Below, piece by piece: positions 34,977-46,000 of a DNA stretch of 64,000 nucleotides; the stretch's first letter is position 1, and each line of letters begins with the position of its first letter. The notes under the pieces were generated by a model. That model saw only the letters and a program-made list of their open reading frames with translations, did no database searches and was not told where the DNA came from. The DNA lies in contig NZ_QKZO01000003.1 in the NCBI RefSeq assembly GCF_003254295.1, forward strand, positions 1 to 64,000, given 5' to 3'. Made by a program: the position numbers and the translations under genes. Origin of the DNA: Rhodobacter capsulatus. Lineage in GTDB: Bacteria; Pseudomonadota; Alphaproteobacteria; Rhodobacterales; Rhodobacteraceae.

Positions 34977-36353
34977 TCAGCCCGCGATCCGGTCCAGAAT
35001 CCGCGCCCAGCTGCGGATGCCCTTGTGGAAGCTTTCCAGATCGTATTTCTCGTTCGGGCTGTGGATCTGGTCGTCGTCCTTGCCGAAACCGATCAGCATC
35101 GCATCCATGCCGAGGATGTCCTTGAAATAGCCCGCGATCGGGATCGAGCCGCCGCAGCCGACGAAAGCCGCGGGCACGCCCCATTCCTCGGTCAGCGCGG
35201 CGCGGGCGGCGTCAAACGCCGGGTCGTCGATCGCCATCACCGAGGCTGGCGAGCCGTTCGGCGCCTTCCACTCGAGCCGGACATCGGGGGGCAGCTGCGC
35301 CTCGATCCAGGATTTGAACGACGCGAGGATCTTTTCGGGTTCCTGTTTCGACACCAGACGGAAGCTGACCTTGGCGCTGGCCTCGGCGGGCAGCACGGTC
35401 TTGAAGCCCGCGCCGGTATAGCCGCCCCAGATGCCGTTGATTTCCGCCGTGGGCCGCGACCAGATCTGTTCGAGCGGCGTGCGATCCTGTTCGCCCGCGG
35501 GCTGGCTCAGCCCGACCCCGCCGAGGAAGGCGGCGTGGTCGAAGCCAAGGCCCTGCCACTGCGCCCGCACGGCCTCGGGCAGCTCCGCCACATCGTCGTA
35601 AAAGCCCGGCACGGTGACCCGGCCCTGCGCGTCGTGCAGCTGCCCGAGGATGCGCGTCAGCACCCGGATCGGGTTGATCGCGGCACCGCCGAAACTGCCC
35701 GAATGCAGGTCCTTGTCGGCCGCCTTCAGGGTGAATTCGATCTTCGCCAGCCCGCGCAGCATCGTCACCACCGCGGGCACCTTGTCGGCGAAAAGCCCGG
35801 TGTCGCAGATCAGCGCGAGCGAGGCCTGCCCCAGCTCCTCGGCATTGTCCTTCAGGAACGGGATGAGCGAGGGCGAGCCCGATTCTTCCTCGCCCTCGAA
35901 GAAGATCGTCAGGTTGCCGGGCAGGGTGCCATGCACCTCTTTCCAGGCCCGGCAGGCTTCGACGAAGGTCATCAGCTGGCCCTTGTCATCGGCGGCGCCG
36001 CGGCCGCGGATCACCACGCCTTTCGCCGTTTCCTCAAGCGCCGGATCGAACGGGTCACGATCCCAAAGCTCAATCGGATCAATCGGTTGCACGTCATAGT
36101 GCCCGTAGAACAGGATGTGCCGCCCGGGGCCCGCATGCCGCGCCACCACCATCGGATGGCCGGGGGTGGGCCGCGCCGAGGCGGTGAAGCCAAGCGATTT
36201 CAGCTCCTGCACCAGCCAGGCGGCGGCGCGGGCGCAATCGCCCTCAAAGGCGGGGTCGGTGGAGATCGAGGCGATGCGCAAAAGGTCAAGCAACCTGTCG
36301 CAGGCGTCGGGCAGAGTGTCGTCGATACGGGCAAGAACGGCGTCGAGTGTCAT
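34977..36353 (-). CDS. M20-family metallopeptidase (dipeptidase-like)
   Basis: A 458-residue zinc peptidase of the M20 group, probably a cytoplasmic dipeptidase. Metal-ligand regions are ILFYGHYDVQPID (first His/Asp), GRGAADDKGQL (bridging Asp), FEGEEESGSPSL (catalytic and metal Glu) and a late CGGSIPI. The dimerisation domain has LHSGSFGGAAINP. The ATG at 36353 gives the expected MTLDAVLARID start. It is convergent with proB and divergent from hemA. Confidence 0.92.
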   Translation of the reverse strand: MTLDAVLARIDDTLPDACDRLLDLLRIASISTDPAFEGDCARAAAWLVQELKSLGFTASARPTPGHPMVVARHAGPGRHILFYGHYDVQPIDPIELWDRDPFDPALEETAKGVVIRGRGAADDKGQLMTFVEACRAWKEVHGTLPGNLTIFFEGEEESGSPSLIPFLKDNAEELGQASLALICDTGLFADKVPAVVTMLRGLAKIEFTLKAADKDLHSGSFGGAAINPIRVLTRILGQLHDAQGRVTVPGFYDDVAELPEAVRAQWQGLGFDHAAFLGGVGLSQPAGEQDRTPLEQIWSRPTAEINGIWGGYTGAGFKTVLPAEASAKVSFRLVSKQEPEKILASFKSWIEAQLPPDVRLEWKAPNGSPASVMAIDDPAFDAARAALTEEWGVPAAFVGCGGSIPIAGYFKDILGMDAMLIGFGKDDDQIHSPNEKYDLESFHKGIRSWARILDRIAG

Positions 36354-36593
36354 TGAAGGGCCTCCATGGGGCGAGCCTAGCAGCGCTTGCCGGGCATGGC
36401 CAGAGCCCGGGCTGCGGGCGTGGGGGGCAGGCTGGGGGGCGGCATCGGGCGCGCAAGAAAATGATGCACCGGGATGCGACAATTTAGAACTCCCATTTTT
36501 TGGGCGATGCGCGTAAACCTGTTGCCGCCGGACAGGGCCGCAGAGCCGACCCGGCGATCCACAACCAAGTGCTCAAAGCCAGGGGTGACAGAC

Positions 36594-37823
36594 ATGGACT
36601 ACAATCTCGCGCTCGACAAAGCGATCCAGAAGCTCCACGACGAGGGACGTTACCGCACGTTCATCGACATCGAACGCGAGAAGGGCGCCTTCCCCAAGGC
36701 GCAGTGGAACCGCCCCGATGGCGGCAAGCAGGACATCACCGTCTGGTGCGGCAACGACTATCTGGGCATGGGCCAGCACCCGGTCGTTCTGGCCGCGATG
36801 CATGAGGCGCTGGAAGCGGTCGGGGCCGGGTCGGGTGGCACCCGCAACATCTCGGGCACCACGGCCTATCACCGCCGCCTTGAGGCCGAGATCGCCGATC
36901 TGCACCAGAAAGAAGCCGCGCTGGTCTTTTCCTCGGCCTACAACGCCAATGACGCCACGCTTTCGACCCTGCGCGTGCTCTTCCCCGGCCTGATCATCTA
37001 TTCCGACAGCCTGAACCACGCCTCGATGATCGAGGGGATCAAGCGCAATGCCGGGCCGAAGCGGATCTTCCGTCACAATGACGTCGCGCATCTGCGCGAG
37101 CTGATCGCCGCCGATGATCCGGCCGCGCCGAAGCTGATCGCCTTCGAATCGGTCTATTCGATGGATGGCGACTTCGGCCCGATCAAGGAAATCTGCGACA
37201 TCGCCGAGGAATTCGGCGCGCTGACCTATATCGACGAAGTCCATGCCGTCGGCATGTATGGCCCCCGCGGCGCGGGCGTGGCGGAACGCGACGGTCTGAT
37301 GCATCGCATCGACATCTTCAACGGCACGCTGGCGAAAGCCTACGGCGTCTTCGGCGGCTATATCGCCGCTTCGGCGCGGATGGTCGATGCCGTGCGCTCC
37401 TATGCGCCGGGCTTCATCTTCTCGACCTCGCTGCCGCCGGCGATCGCCGCGGGCGCGCAGGCCTCGATCGCCTTCCTGAAAACCGCCGAAGGGCAGAAGC
37501 TGCGCGACGCGCAACAGATGCACGCCAAGGTTCTCAAGATGCGGCTCAAGGCGCTCGGCATGCCGATCATCGACCACGGCAGCCACATCGTTCCGGTGGT
37601 CATCGGCGACCCCGTGCACACCAAGGCGGTGTCGGACATGCTCTTGTCGGATTACGGCGTTTACGTGCAGCCGATCAACTTCCCGACGGTGCCGCGCGGC
37701 ACCGAACGGCTGCGCTTCACCCCCTCGCCGGTGCATGATCTCAAGCAGATCGACGGGCTCGTTCATGCCATGGATCTGCTCTGGGCGCGCTGTGCGCTGA
37801 ATCGCGCCGAGGCCTCTGCCTGA
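36594..37823 (+). CDS. hemA: 5-aminolevulinate synthase
   Basis: A 409-residue PLP enzyme that condenses glycine with succinyl-CoA to 5-aminolevulinate, the first step of haem and bacteriochlorophyll synthesis. It starts [20 protein letters not shown], which I recognise from the R. capsulatus enzyme of known structure. The PLP lysine is K248 in [13 protein letters not shown], with [10 protein letters not shown] and [12 protein letters not shown] also present. Upstream (36354-36593) I see no clear FNR or CrtJ palindrome. AGGGGTGA precedes the start. Confidence 0.98.
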   Translation: MDYNLALDKAIQKLHDEGRYRTFIDIEREKGAFPKAQWNRPDGGKQDITVWCGNDYLGMGQHPVVLAAMHEALEAVGAGSGGTRNISGTTAYHRRLEAEIADLHQKEAALVFSSAYNANDATLSTLRVLFPGLIIYSDSLNHASMIEGIKRNAGPKRIFRHNDVAHLRELIAADDPAAPKLIAFESVYSMDGDFGPIKEICDIAEEFGALTYIDEVHAVGMYGPRGAGVAERDGLMHRIDIFNGTLAKAYGVFGGYIAASARMVDAVRSYAPGFIFSTSLPPAIAAGAQASIAFLKTAEGQKLRDAQQMHAKVLKMRLKALGMPIIDHGSHIVPVVIGDPVHTKAVSDMLLSDYGVYVQPINFPTVPRGTERLRFTPSPVHDLKQIDGLVHAMDLLWARCALNRAEASA

Positions 37824-37929
37824 GCCATTCTGCGGATGCACCGCCCTCGGGATTATGCTAGGAATTCGTCAAGAATTCGGGACCGACAGGTTCGAATCGG
37901 ACAAACCACACCGAGGGCGGGACAGGCAG

Positions 37930-39153
37930 ATGATCAGGTGGAAGGGCAACCCTTCGACGCAGGTTGAGGCCGCGCAAAAAGGCTTTGACGACTTCGACAT
38001 GAAGCTTGGCGACATGCTTCGCGGCGAACGTGCGACCCTGTCGAAATCGCTGCTTGATGTGCAGCGCGAGTTGCGCATCAAGGCGGTCTATATCGCCGCC
38101 ATCGAGAATTGCGACCCCGGCGCCTTCGAAAGCCCGTCCTTCATCGCGGGCTTCGTGCGGTCTTATGCGCGCTATCTGGGGCTGGACCCCGACTGGGCCT
38201 TTGACCGCTTCTGCAAGGAATCGGGCTTCACCCCCACGCATGGTCTGGCGGCTGCCGCCTCGGGGCCGAAAGCGCCGCGCCGCGCCGATCTGGCCAGCTC
38301 GCTGGCCAATCCCAATGCCTCCTTCATCCCGAAACAGGCGCCGATCTGGACCAAGATCGACCCGCGCGCCGTGGGCTCGCTTGCCGTCGTGGTGATGGTC
38401 GCGGGCGGCATCGGCTATGGCGCCTGGTCGGTGCTGCAGGAGGTGCAGCGCGTGCAGCTGACCCCGGTCGAACAGGCCCCGGGCGTCGTGGCCGAGATCG
38501 ATCCGCTGCAGCCCGTCGCCTCGGTCGAGGTGGCCACTGCGGCCGATGTGCTGCCCGCCGATGTGCTGCCCAATGCCGCCACCGAAGAGGCCTTTGACCG
38601 GCTTTATCGCCCCGCCGCGCTGGAAACCCCGGTGCTGATCGCCCGTGACGGTCCGATTGCCGCGATCGACCCGCGCGAGGCGGGCGTGCTGCCCGGCACG
38701 GCGCAGGCGATGACCAGCGCGCCGATGGTTCTGGCCGAGGCCGGGGCAACGGCGGCCGCGCCCGGTCAGCTGCCGGTCGTGCATGCGCTGGGGGCTGGCG
38801 CCGCCGAGGTCGAGGTTCTGGCGGTGCGGCCCTCCTGGGTGCGGATCACCGCCTCGGACGGGTCGGTGATCTTCGAGAAGGTGATGGATGCGGGCGAGCG
38901 CTTCGCCGTGCCGAAGCTGGAAGAGCCGCCGAAGCTGCGCACCGGGGAATCGGGCGCGATCTATTTCGCGGTGAACGGCGTCGCGCATGGGCCGGTGGGC
39001 TCGAAGGGCGCGGTGACGAAGAATGTCGAGCTGTCGGCGCCATCGCTGGGCGCGGCCTATGCGGTGGCCGACATGGCCGCCGATCGCGATCTGGCAAAGA
39101 TGGTCGCGGTGGCCGATGCCTCCTCGGTCGTGCCGGGAACGCCCGAGCAGTAA
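37930..39153 (+). CDS. RodZ-like HTH and DUF4115 membrane protein
   Basis: A 407-residue single-pass protein. The N-terminal HTH_25 domain is at about 15-85 ([24 protein letters not shown] and [21 protein letters not shown]). A membrane segment lies near residues 140-160 ([19 protein letters not shown]). The C-terminal DUF4115 domain is at about 295-370 ([32 protein letters not shown]). The layout is that of the cell-shape protein RodZ. It lies between hemA and ispG, next to ispG as rodZ is in many bacteria. Confidence 0.88.
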   Translation: MIRWKGNPSTQVEAAQKGFDDFDMKLGDMLRGERATLSKSLLDVQRELRIKAVYIAAIENCDPGAFESPSFIAGFVRSYARYLGLDPDWAFDRFCKESGFTPTHGLAAAASGPKAPRRADLASSLANPNASFIPKQAPIWTKIDPRAVGSLAVVVMVAGGIGYGAWSVLQEVQRVQLTPVEQAPGVVAEIDPLQPVASVEVATAADVLPADVLPNAATEEAFDRLYRPAALETPVLIARDGPIAAIDPREAGVLPGTAQAMTSAPMVLAEAGATAAAPGQLPVVHALGAGAAEVEVLAVRPSWVRITASDGSVIFEKVMDAGERFAVPKLEEPPKLRTGESGAIYFAVNGVAHGPVGSKGAVTKNVELSAPSLGAAYAVADMAADRDLAKMVAVADASSVVPGTPEQ

Positions 39154-39236
39154 CAGTCTTTCGAACGCGACAAAGCGGCCGTTGCCCTTGGGCGACGGCT
39201 GACCTATTTGTGGGGCAGCTGAACGGAGGCCTTCCC

Positions 39237-40358
39237 ATGTCGCTCAATCCCCATCGTCCGTGGCGGAACATCACCCGCCGTCCCTCGCGCCAGATCTGGG
39301 TCGGCAAGGTGCCGGTGGGGGGCGATGCGCCGATCTCGGTGCAGACGATGACCAACACCATCACCTCGGACGTCAAGGCGACGCTGGGGCAGGTGCTGCG
39401 CGCCGCCGATGTGGGCGCCGATATCGTCCGCGTCTCGGTGCCCGATGAAGACGCGACGCGCGCGCTGAAGGAAATCTGCCGCGAAAGCCCGGTGCCGATC
39501 GTGGCCGACATCCATTTCCATTACAAGCGCGCGATCGAGGCGGCCGAGGCGGGCGCGGCCTGTCTGCGCATCAACCCGGGCAATATCGGCGACGAAAGCC
39601 GCGTGCGCGAGGTGATCAAGGCCGCCAAGGATCACGGCTGCTCGATGCGGATCGGGGTCAATGCGGGCTCGCTGGAAAAGCACCTCCTGGACAAATACGG
39701 CGAACCCTGCCCGGAGGCGATGCTGGAAAGCGGCATGGATCACATCAAGATCCTGCAGGACAATGATTTTCACGAATTCAAGATCTCGGTGAAGGCCTCG
39801 GACGTGTTCCTGGCTGCCGCCGCCTATACCGCGCTGGCCGAGACCACCGATGCGCCGATCCATCTGGGCATCACCGAAGCCGGGGGCCTGATGGCGGGCA
39901 CGGTGAAATCGGCGGTGGGTCTGGGCAATCTGCTCTGGGCGGGCATCGGCGACACGATCCGCGTCAGCCTTTCGGCCGATCCGGTCGAAGAGGTGAAGGT
40001 CGGCTACGAGATCCTGAAATCGCTCGGCCTGCGCACCCGCGGCGTGCAGATCATCTCCTGCCCCAGCTGCGCGCGGCAGGGGTTCGACGTGATCAAGACG
40101 GTGGATGCGCTGGAAAAACGCCTCGAGCATATCAAGACGCCGATGTCGCTCTCGATCATCGGTTGCGTGGTGAACGGCCCCGGCGAGGCGCTGATGACCG
40201 ATATCGGCTTCACCGGCGGCGGCGCGGGCTCGGGCATGGTCTATCTGGCGGGCAAGCAAAGCCACCGGCTGTCGAACGAGCAGATGATCGACGAGATCGT
40301 GCGGATGGTCGAGGATCGCGCGGCAGAGCTTGCGGCGGCGGAGCAGGCGGCGGAATGA
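39237..40358 (+). CDS. ispG: 4-hydroxy-3-methylbut-2-enyl diphosphate synthase
   Basis: A 373-residue Fe-S enzyme of the non-mevalonate isoprenoid pathway that converts the cyclic diphosphate to HMBPP, with flavodoxin as donor. The 4Fe-4S ligands are C275 and C278 ([12 protein letters not shown]) and C310 ([10 protein letters not shown]), with a glutamate shortly after. The TIM-barrel start shows [20 protein letters not shown] lies 8 bases before the ATG at 39237. It feeds carotenoid, quinone and phytol synthesis. Confidence 0.97.
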   Translation: MSLNPHRPWRNITRRPSRQIWVGKVPVGGDAPISVQTMTNTITSDVKATLGQVLRAADVGADIVRVSVPDEDATRALKEICRESPVPIVADIHFHYKRAIEAAEAGAACLRINPGNIGDESRVREVIKAAKDHGCSMRIGVNAGSLEKHLLDKYGEPCPEAMLESGMDHIKILQDNDFHEFKISVKASDVFLAAAAYTALAETTDAPIHLGITEAGGLMAGTVKSAVGLGNLLWAGIGDTIRVSLSADPVEEVKVGYEILKSLGLRTRGVQIISCPSCARQGFDVIKTVDALEKRLEHIKTPMSLSIIGCVVNGPGEALMTDIGFTGGGAGSGMVYLAGKQSHRLSNEQMIDEIVRMVEDRAAELAAAEQAAE

Positions 40359-40380
40359 CCCCCGCCTGAGCGGAAGTCAC

Positions 40381-40410
40381 GGCGCGTCCCGAAAGGGGCG
40401 CGCCGTTGCG
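40381..40410. terminator. bidirectional terminator between ispG and serS
   Basis: GGCGCGTCCC, loop GAAA, and GGGGCGCGCC (40381-40404) form a strong stem followed by GTTGCGTTT. The genes converge here. Confidence 0.8.
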
Positions 40411-40412
40411 TT

Positions 40413-41702
40413 TCAGACCAGCGCGCCCTCGACCAGACGGGTCTTGCCGCCCAGATAGGGATGCAGCACTTCGGGCAGGATGACGGAGCCGTCCTCTTGC
40501 TGGCCGTTTTCCAGCACCGCGATCAGGCAGCGCCCGACGGCCAGGCCCGATCCGTTCAGCGTCGCGACGAAATCCGGCTTGCCGCCCGTGGCGGGCTTGT
40601 AGCGCCCGTTCATCCGTCGCGCCTGGAATTGCCCGCAGGTCGAGACCGAGGAAATCTCGCGGAAGCAGTTCTGCCCCGGCAGCCAGACTTCAAGGTCATG
40701 GGTCTTTTGCGACCCGAAGCCCATGTCGCCGGTGCACAGAACGATGCGGCGATAGGGCAGGCGAAGGGCTTCCAGCACGGCTTCCGCGCAGCCGGTCATC
40801 CGTTCATGTTCGGCCAGCGCGTCTTCGGGGCGGCAGATCGTCACCATCTCGACCTTCTCGAACTGGTGCTGGCGCAGCATCCCCGCCGTGTCCTTGCCCG
40901 CAGACCCGGCCTCGGAGCGGAAGCAGTTCGTATGCGCGGTCATCCGGCAGGGCAGGGCGGCCTCGTCCCAGATCTCGCCCGCGATGAAATTCGTCAGCGT
41001 CACCTCGGCCGTCGGGATCATCCACCAGCCGTTCGTGGTCTCATAGCTGTCCTCGGCGAATTTCGGCAGTTGCCCGGTGCCCAGCATCGCCTCGGCGCGG
41101 ACCAGAACCGGGGTGATCGCCTCGGTCAGCCCATGCGTGTCGACATGCAGATCGAGCATGAATTGCGCCAGCGCCCGGTGCACCCGGGCGACGCCCGCGC
41201 GCAGGACAACGAAGCGCGCGCCCGAAAGCTTCGCCGCGGTTTCGAAATCCATCGCCTTGCCCACGGCGGAAAGCTGATAATGTTCAAGGGGTTTGAAGGC
41301 GAAGCTCGGGATATTGCCCCAGCGTTTCACCTCGACATTGCCCGCCTCGTCCGCGCCTTCGGGCACTTCGGCCAAAGGCGCGTTCGGAATCAGCATCAGC
41401 CGGTCGCGCAACTCGGCATCCAGCCGCCCGGCCTCGGCCTGCATCGCCGCGACTTCGGATTTCTTCTCCGCCACCAGCGCCCGCAGCCGTTCGAATTCGG
41501 CCGTGTCGCCCTTGGCCTTGGCGGCGCCGACCTCTTTCGCGGCGGCATTTTGCGCGGCTTGCGCGGTCTCGGCCGCCAGGATCGCGGCGCGGCGCCGTTC
41601 ATCCAGCGCCAGCACCTCGGCCGAAAGCGGCGGCAGGCTGCGGCGGGCCAGATCGGCGTCGAATTGGGCGGGGTTGTCGCGGATCGCGCGGATGTCGTGC
41701 AT
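40413..41702 (-). CDS. serS: serine-tRNA ligase
   Basis: A 429-residue class II synthetase. The N-terminal coiled coil is at about 30-100 ([21 protein letters not shown] and [21 protein letters not shown]). Motif 2 is [21 protein letters not shown] and motif 3 is [17 protein letters not shown] near the C-terminus. The start at 41702 gives the usual [12 protein letters not shown] longer in-frame extension upstream runs into the R2 repeat and is not expected to be translated. It converges with ispG. Confidence 0.97.
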   Translation of the reverse strand: MHDIRAIRDNPAQFDADLARRSLPPLSAEVLALDERRRAAILAAETAQAAQNAAAKEVGAAKAKGDTAEFERLRALVAEKKSEVAAMQAEAGRLDAELRDRLMLIPNAPLAEVPEGADEAGNVEVKRWGNIPSFAFKPLEHYQLSAVGKAMDFETAAKLSGARFVVLRAGVARVHRALAQFMLDLHVDTHGLTEAITPVLVRAEAMLGTGQLPKFAEDSYETTNGWWMIPTAEVTLTNFIAGEIWDEAALPCRMTAHTNCFRSEAGSAGKDTAGMLRQHQFEKVEMVTICRPEDALAEHERMTGCAEAVLEALRLPYRRIVLCTGDMGFGSQKTHDLEVWLPGQNCFREISSVSTCGQFQARRMNGRYKPATGGKPDFVATLNGSGLAVGRCLIAVLENGQQEDGSVILPEVLHPYLGGKTRLVEGALV

Positions 41703-41791
41703 GGGGCTCACCTGTCGCAAGGGGTTGGCTTCGCGTTTAGCACAATTGCGACCCGAGAAAAGCCCCGGCGCGACCTCTGTTTCGGGCGAAA

Positions 41792-41992
41792 AGGGAAAGG
41801 CACTGCCTTTCCCCGCCCGCAGCGTCCGGTTGCGGCATGACCGGTGCAACCCGCACGACAGAGGGCGGCGACCGCCCCGGCGGGCGAGAAGCGCCCGCCA
41901 TGGGCGGGGCGGGCGCTGCCCGAGGGCCTTTGGGCCCTCGGGGGTCACGGGGCTTCTGTCGCGCAGGGCCAAGGCGATGGCCTTGGTCAAAG
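41792..41992 (-). repeat. R2 multi-hairpin repeat, copy B
   Basis: About 200 bp matching 19642-19852. It keeps the hairpins GAAAGGC/GCCTTTC (about 41794-41810), GGCGGGCG-AGAA-CGCCCGCC (about 41879-41899), CCCGCC-ATG-GGCGGG and GGGCC-TTT-GGGCCC, and the end CCAAGGC/GCCTTGG. Between the blocks the two copies differ. It lies in the divergent gap between serS and the efflux operon, ending 11 bp before the efflux promoter. Confidence 0.85.
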
Positions 41993-42003
41993 TGATTTAC
42001 GGT

Positions 42004-42032
42004 TTGACACATTCAAAACGCGGAATGTAAAA
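42004..42032 (+). promoter_or_regulatory. RND operon promoter with embedded ATTC-N8-GAAT operator
   Basis: A consensus -35 TTGACA (42004-42009) is followed after 17 bases by a -10-like GTAAAA (42027-42032). Exactly between them lies the palindrome ATTC (42011-42014), eight bases, GAAT (42023-42026), extended by one more pair (C and G). A repressor bound there would block RNA polymerase. The motif is what I associate with SqrR-type ArsR repressors, and sqrR is 5 kb downstream. Confidence 0.55.
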
Positions 42033-42066
42033 GGGATCAACCGATCGTCCAAAGGGAGATGCCGCG

Positions 42067-43044
42067 ATGAAAGCTTTCGTCCTGCTCATGGCGCTTTGCG
42101 CGCTGGGGCTGCCGCGACTGGCCCTGGCCGAGGGTGCCTTTGCCGTGGCGCCGACCGAGGTGACCGACTGGAAGACCGTCTATGGCCAGATCGAGGCCAA
42201 GGACATGATCCCGGCGCGGGCGCGGCTGGGCGGCACGCTGGTGTCGCTGACCGTGTCCGAGGGCGATCTGGTCACCGCGGGACAGGAGCTGGGCAAGGTC
42301 GTCGATGCGAAGATCGCCTTTCAGATCAACGCCATCGACGCGCAGATCTCGGCGCTCGGCAGCCAGTTGAAGAATGCGCAGAACGACCTGACCCGGGGCG
42401 AGGCGCTGAAAGCGCGCGGCGTGATGACGGCGCAGGCCTATGACGCGCTGAAGACGCAGGTCAGCGTGCTGACCCAGCAGATCGAGGCGCAAAAGGCCTC
42501 GCGGCAGGTGACCGAACAGGCCGCGACCGAGGGCGCGGTGCTGGCGCCGATCGCCGGGCGGGTGCTGGAGGTGCCTGTTGCGCGCGGCGCGGTGGTGATG
42601 GCGGGGGAAACCGTGGCGACGGTGGGCGGCGGCGGGGTGTTCCTGCGGCTGTCGGTGCCCGAACGTTTCGCGGCGACGTTGCATGCGGGCGACGCCATCG
42701 CGATCGAGGCGGCAAGCGGCGCGATCAGCGGCAAGCTGGCCAAGGTCTATCCGACGATTGCCGGGGGTCGTGTCAATGCCGACGTGGAAGTGCCTGATCT
42801 GAAATCGGATTTCGTCGGCGAGCGGGTGCTGGTCAAGCTGCCGCTTGCCCGCCGTCAGGCCTTCATCGTGCCCTTCGAACTTTTGCACACCCGCTCGGGG
42901 CTTGATTTCCTGCGCGTCAGGGCGGGCGATGCGGTGATCGAACGCGCCGTGGTTCCCGGCCCGAAACAGGTGATCGACGGGGTGGAGATGGTCGAGATCG
43001 TCTCGGGCCTGTCGGGCGGCGAGGAGGTTCTGGGCGATGAATGA
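42067..43044 (+). CDS. RND efflux periplasmic adaptor (membrane fusion protein)
   Basis: A 325-residue secreted adaptor that links an inner-membrane RND pump to an outer-membrane channel. The signal peptide covers residues 1-21 (ending ALA). Lipoyl-like halves (ARLGGTLVSLTVSEGDLVTAG and VLAPIAGRVLEVPVARG) flank a coiled coil (about 85-140), followed by a beta-barrel domain. AAAGGGAG precedes the ATG. Its end overlaps the permease start by 8 bases. An outer-membrane partner is not in the window. Confidence 0.92.
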   Translation: MKAFVLLMALCALGLPRLALAEGAFAVAPTEVTDWKTVYGQIEAKDMIPARARLGGTLVSLTVSEGDLVTAGQELGKVVDAKIAFQINAIDAQISALGSQLKNAQNDLTRGEALKARGVMTAQAYDALKTQVSVLTQQIEAQKASRQVTEQAATEGAVLAPIAGRVLEVPVARGAVVMAGETVATVGGGGVFLRLSVPERFAATLHAGDAIAIEAASGAISGKLAKVYPTIAGGRVNADVEVPDLKSDFVGERVLVKLPLARRQAFIVPFELLHTRSGLDFLRVRAGDAVIERAVVPGPKQVIDGVEMVEIVSGLSGGEEVLGDE

Positions 43045-46000
43045 TCCGGTGCAAGACGATCTGCCCACCGCGGGGCTGGGCCTTGCGGGCCGTCTGACCA
43101 AGGGCTTCATCGGCTCGGCGCTGACGCCCTTGTTCGTGCTGGCGGCGCTGGCCGTCGGGCTGGTGGCGCTCGGCGCGCTGCCGCGCGAGGAAGAGCCGCA
43201 GATCTCGGTTCCGATGGTCGATATCCATCTTCAGGCGCCCGGCCTGAAGGCGGAAGACGCGATGAAGCTTGTCACCGAGCCGATGGAGACGATCATCACC
43301 TCGATCAACGAGGTGGAGCATGTCTACAGCCAGACGAATGACGATGCCGCGCTGGTGATGGCGCGGTTCATCGTCGGCACCTCGTCGGATGCGGCGATCC
43401 TGCGCGTGCATGAAAAGGTCAAGGCGAACCTCGACCGCATCCCCAAGGGCATCCCCGAGCCGATCATCGTCGGCCGCGGCATCGACGATGTGGCGATCAT
43501 GTCGCTGACGCTCTCGGGCAAGCCCGGCACCCAGATCGGCGCGGCCGATCTGACCCGGATCGCGCGCGAATTGCAGACCGAGGTGACGAAGATCGAAAAC
43601 GTCGGTCTCACCTATATCGTCGGCGAGGCGCGCGAGGCGATCCGCATCGCCCCCGACCCGGAGCGGCTGGCGCTTTACGGCATCACGCTGCAGCAGTTGT
43701 CCAACAAGGTCGAGCAGGCGAACCGCAGCTTTTCGACCGGCCGCCTGCGCGATCAGGGCCAACAGATCGACCTTGTGGCGGGCAAGACGCTGACGGCACC
43801 GGCCGAGATCGCCGGGCTTTTGCTGACCGCCCGCGACGGGCGGCCCGTCTATGTTGCCGATGTGGCCGATGTCGCCTATGTGCCCGATACCTCGGAACAT
43901 CTGGTGGCGAATGTCACCCGCGACGGCGAGACCCTGCACCGCTCCCCCGCCGTCACGCTGGCGATTGCCAAACGCGCCGGGGCGAATGCGGTGATCGTGG
44001 GTGAAAAGATCCATGAGCGGCTGGCGGAGCTGGAAGGCAGCCTGATCCCCGAGAGCGTCGATCTGGCCTTCACCCGCGACTATGGCGAGACGGCGAATGA
44101 AAAGGCCAATGAGCTGCTCTTCCACTTGGGCCTTGCGACGATTTCCATCATCGCGCTGGTGTTCTTTGCCATCGGCTGGCGGGAAAGCATCGTCGTGGCC
44201 ATCGTCATCCCGGTGACGATCCTGCTCACGCTTTTCGCCGCCAATGCGATGGGCTTCACCCTGAACCGGGTCAGCCTGTTCGCGCTGATCTTTTCCATCG
44301 GCATTCTGGTCGATGACGCCATCGTGGTGATCGAGAACATCGCCCGGCACTGGGCGATGCCGGGGCCGGGGTCGCGCGTGCGCAAGGCGATCGAGGCGGT
44401 GGCCGAGGTCGGCAACCCGACCATCGTCGCCACGCTGACCGTGGTTGCGGCGCTTTTGCCGATGCTGGCCGTGGCCGGGCTGATGGGGCCCTACATGTCG
44501 CCCATCCCCTCGGTCGCCTCGGCGGCGATGGTGTTTTCGTTTTTCGTCGCGGTGATCATCACCCCCTGGCTGATGGTGAAGATCGCGGGGCGGGCCGACA
44601 TGTCGGGCCATGAGGGCGGCGCCCATGCCCATGGCGGCAAGCTTGGCGCGATCTATGCCCGCGTGGCGCGGCCGGTGCTGGCCACGAAACGCTCGGCGTG
44701 GATGTTCCTTCTGGCCACGATCGTTCTCTCCTTCGGCTCGCTCGGCCTGCTTTACACCCAGGATGTCACCGTCAAGCTCTTGCCCTTTGACAACAAATCC
44801 GAACTGAGCGTGGTGATCGACCTGCCCGAGGGCTCCTCGGTCGAGGCGACGGATGCGGTGGCGCAGCAGGTGGCGGCGGCGGTGACGCGCCTGCCCGAGG
44901 TGATCTCGGTGCAGACCCATGCGGGCACGGCCTCGCCCTTCAACTTCAACGGCCTGGTGCGGCATTACTACCTGCGCGGCCGCCCGTGGGAAGGCGACGT
45001 GCAGATCAACCTTGCGGGCAAGGATGATCGCGACCGCACCAGCCACGAGATCGCGCTGCAAGTGCGCCAGATCGTGACCGCCCTGCCGCTGCCTGCGGGG
45101 ACCGTGCTGAAGACGGTCGAGCCGCCGCCCGGGCCCCCCGTCATCGCCACGCTTCTGGCCGAGGTCTACGGACCCGATGCCGAGACCCGGCGCGCGGCGG
45201 CGGCGCAGATCGAGGCGGCTTTCCGCGCGGTGCCCTTCATCGTCGATGTGGACACGAGTTTCGGCGAACAGGCGCGCCGACTGCGCGCGACGATCGACCC
45301 CGACAATCTGGAATTCTACGCGGTCGAGGAAAGCGATGTCTTTGACACGCTGGGGCTTTTGAACGGCCAGACCACGGTCGGCTATTCGCATCGGGGGCAG
45401 GAACGGATGCCCTTGCCGATCGTGATGGAACGGGCCAAGGGCGCGAAGGTGATGGATGCGGCGACGCTCTCGACGCCCATTCCGGCCAATGTCCTGCCCG
45501 GCGCGCGTGGCGTGGTGGAGCTGGGCGATGTCGTCACGGTGCGCCCCGAGATGAGCAGCTTCCCGATCTTTCGCCACAACGGCCGCGCCGCCGAGATGGT
45601 GACGGCGGAACTGGCGGGCAGTTTCGAGGCGCCGCTTTACGGCATGCTGGCCGTGGGGGACGCGATCGAGGCGATGGACTGGGCCCCGGGCACGAAACCC
45701 GAGATCAGCCTGCATGGCCAGCCCGAGGATGAAAGCCATGTGACGCTGCTTTGGGACGGCGAATGGGAGGTGACCTGGGTCACCTTCCGCGACATGGGCG
45801 GCGCCTTCGGCATCGCGCTGGTGGGCATCTACATTCTGGTGGTGGCGCAGTTCGGCTCGTTCCGGCTGCCGCTGGTGGTTCTGACGCCGGTGCCGCTGAC
45901 GTTCCTCGGCATCATGCTGGGTCACATGATGTTTTCGGCGCCGTTTTCCGCCACCTCGATGATCGGCTTCATCGCGCTGGCGGGGATCATCGTGCGCAAC

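Noticed and set aside
36354-36593. FNR or CrtJ/PpsR operator upstream of hemA
   Set aside because: No TTGAT-N4-ATCAA or TGT-N12-ACA is present; the closest TGT and ACA are nine bases apart.
41703-41990. In-frame N-terminal extension of serS through the R2 repeat
   Set aside because: Seryl-tRNA synthetase starts MHDIRAIRD at 41702; the extension is repeat sequence and has no ribosome site.
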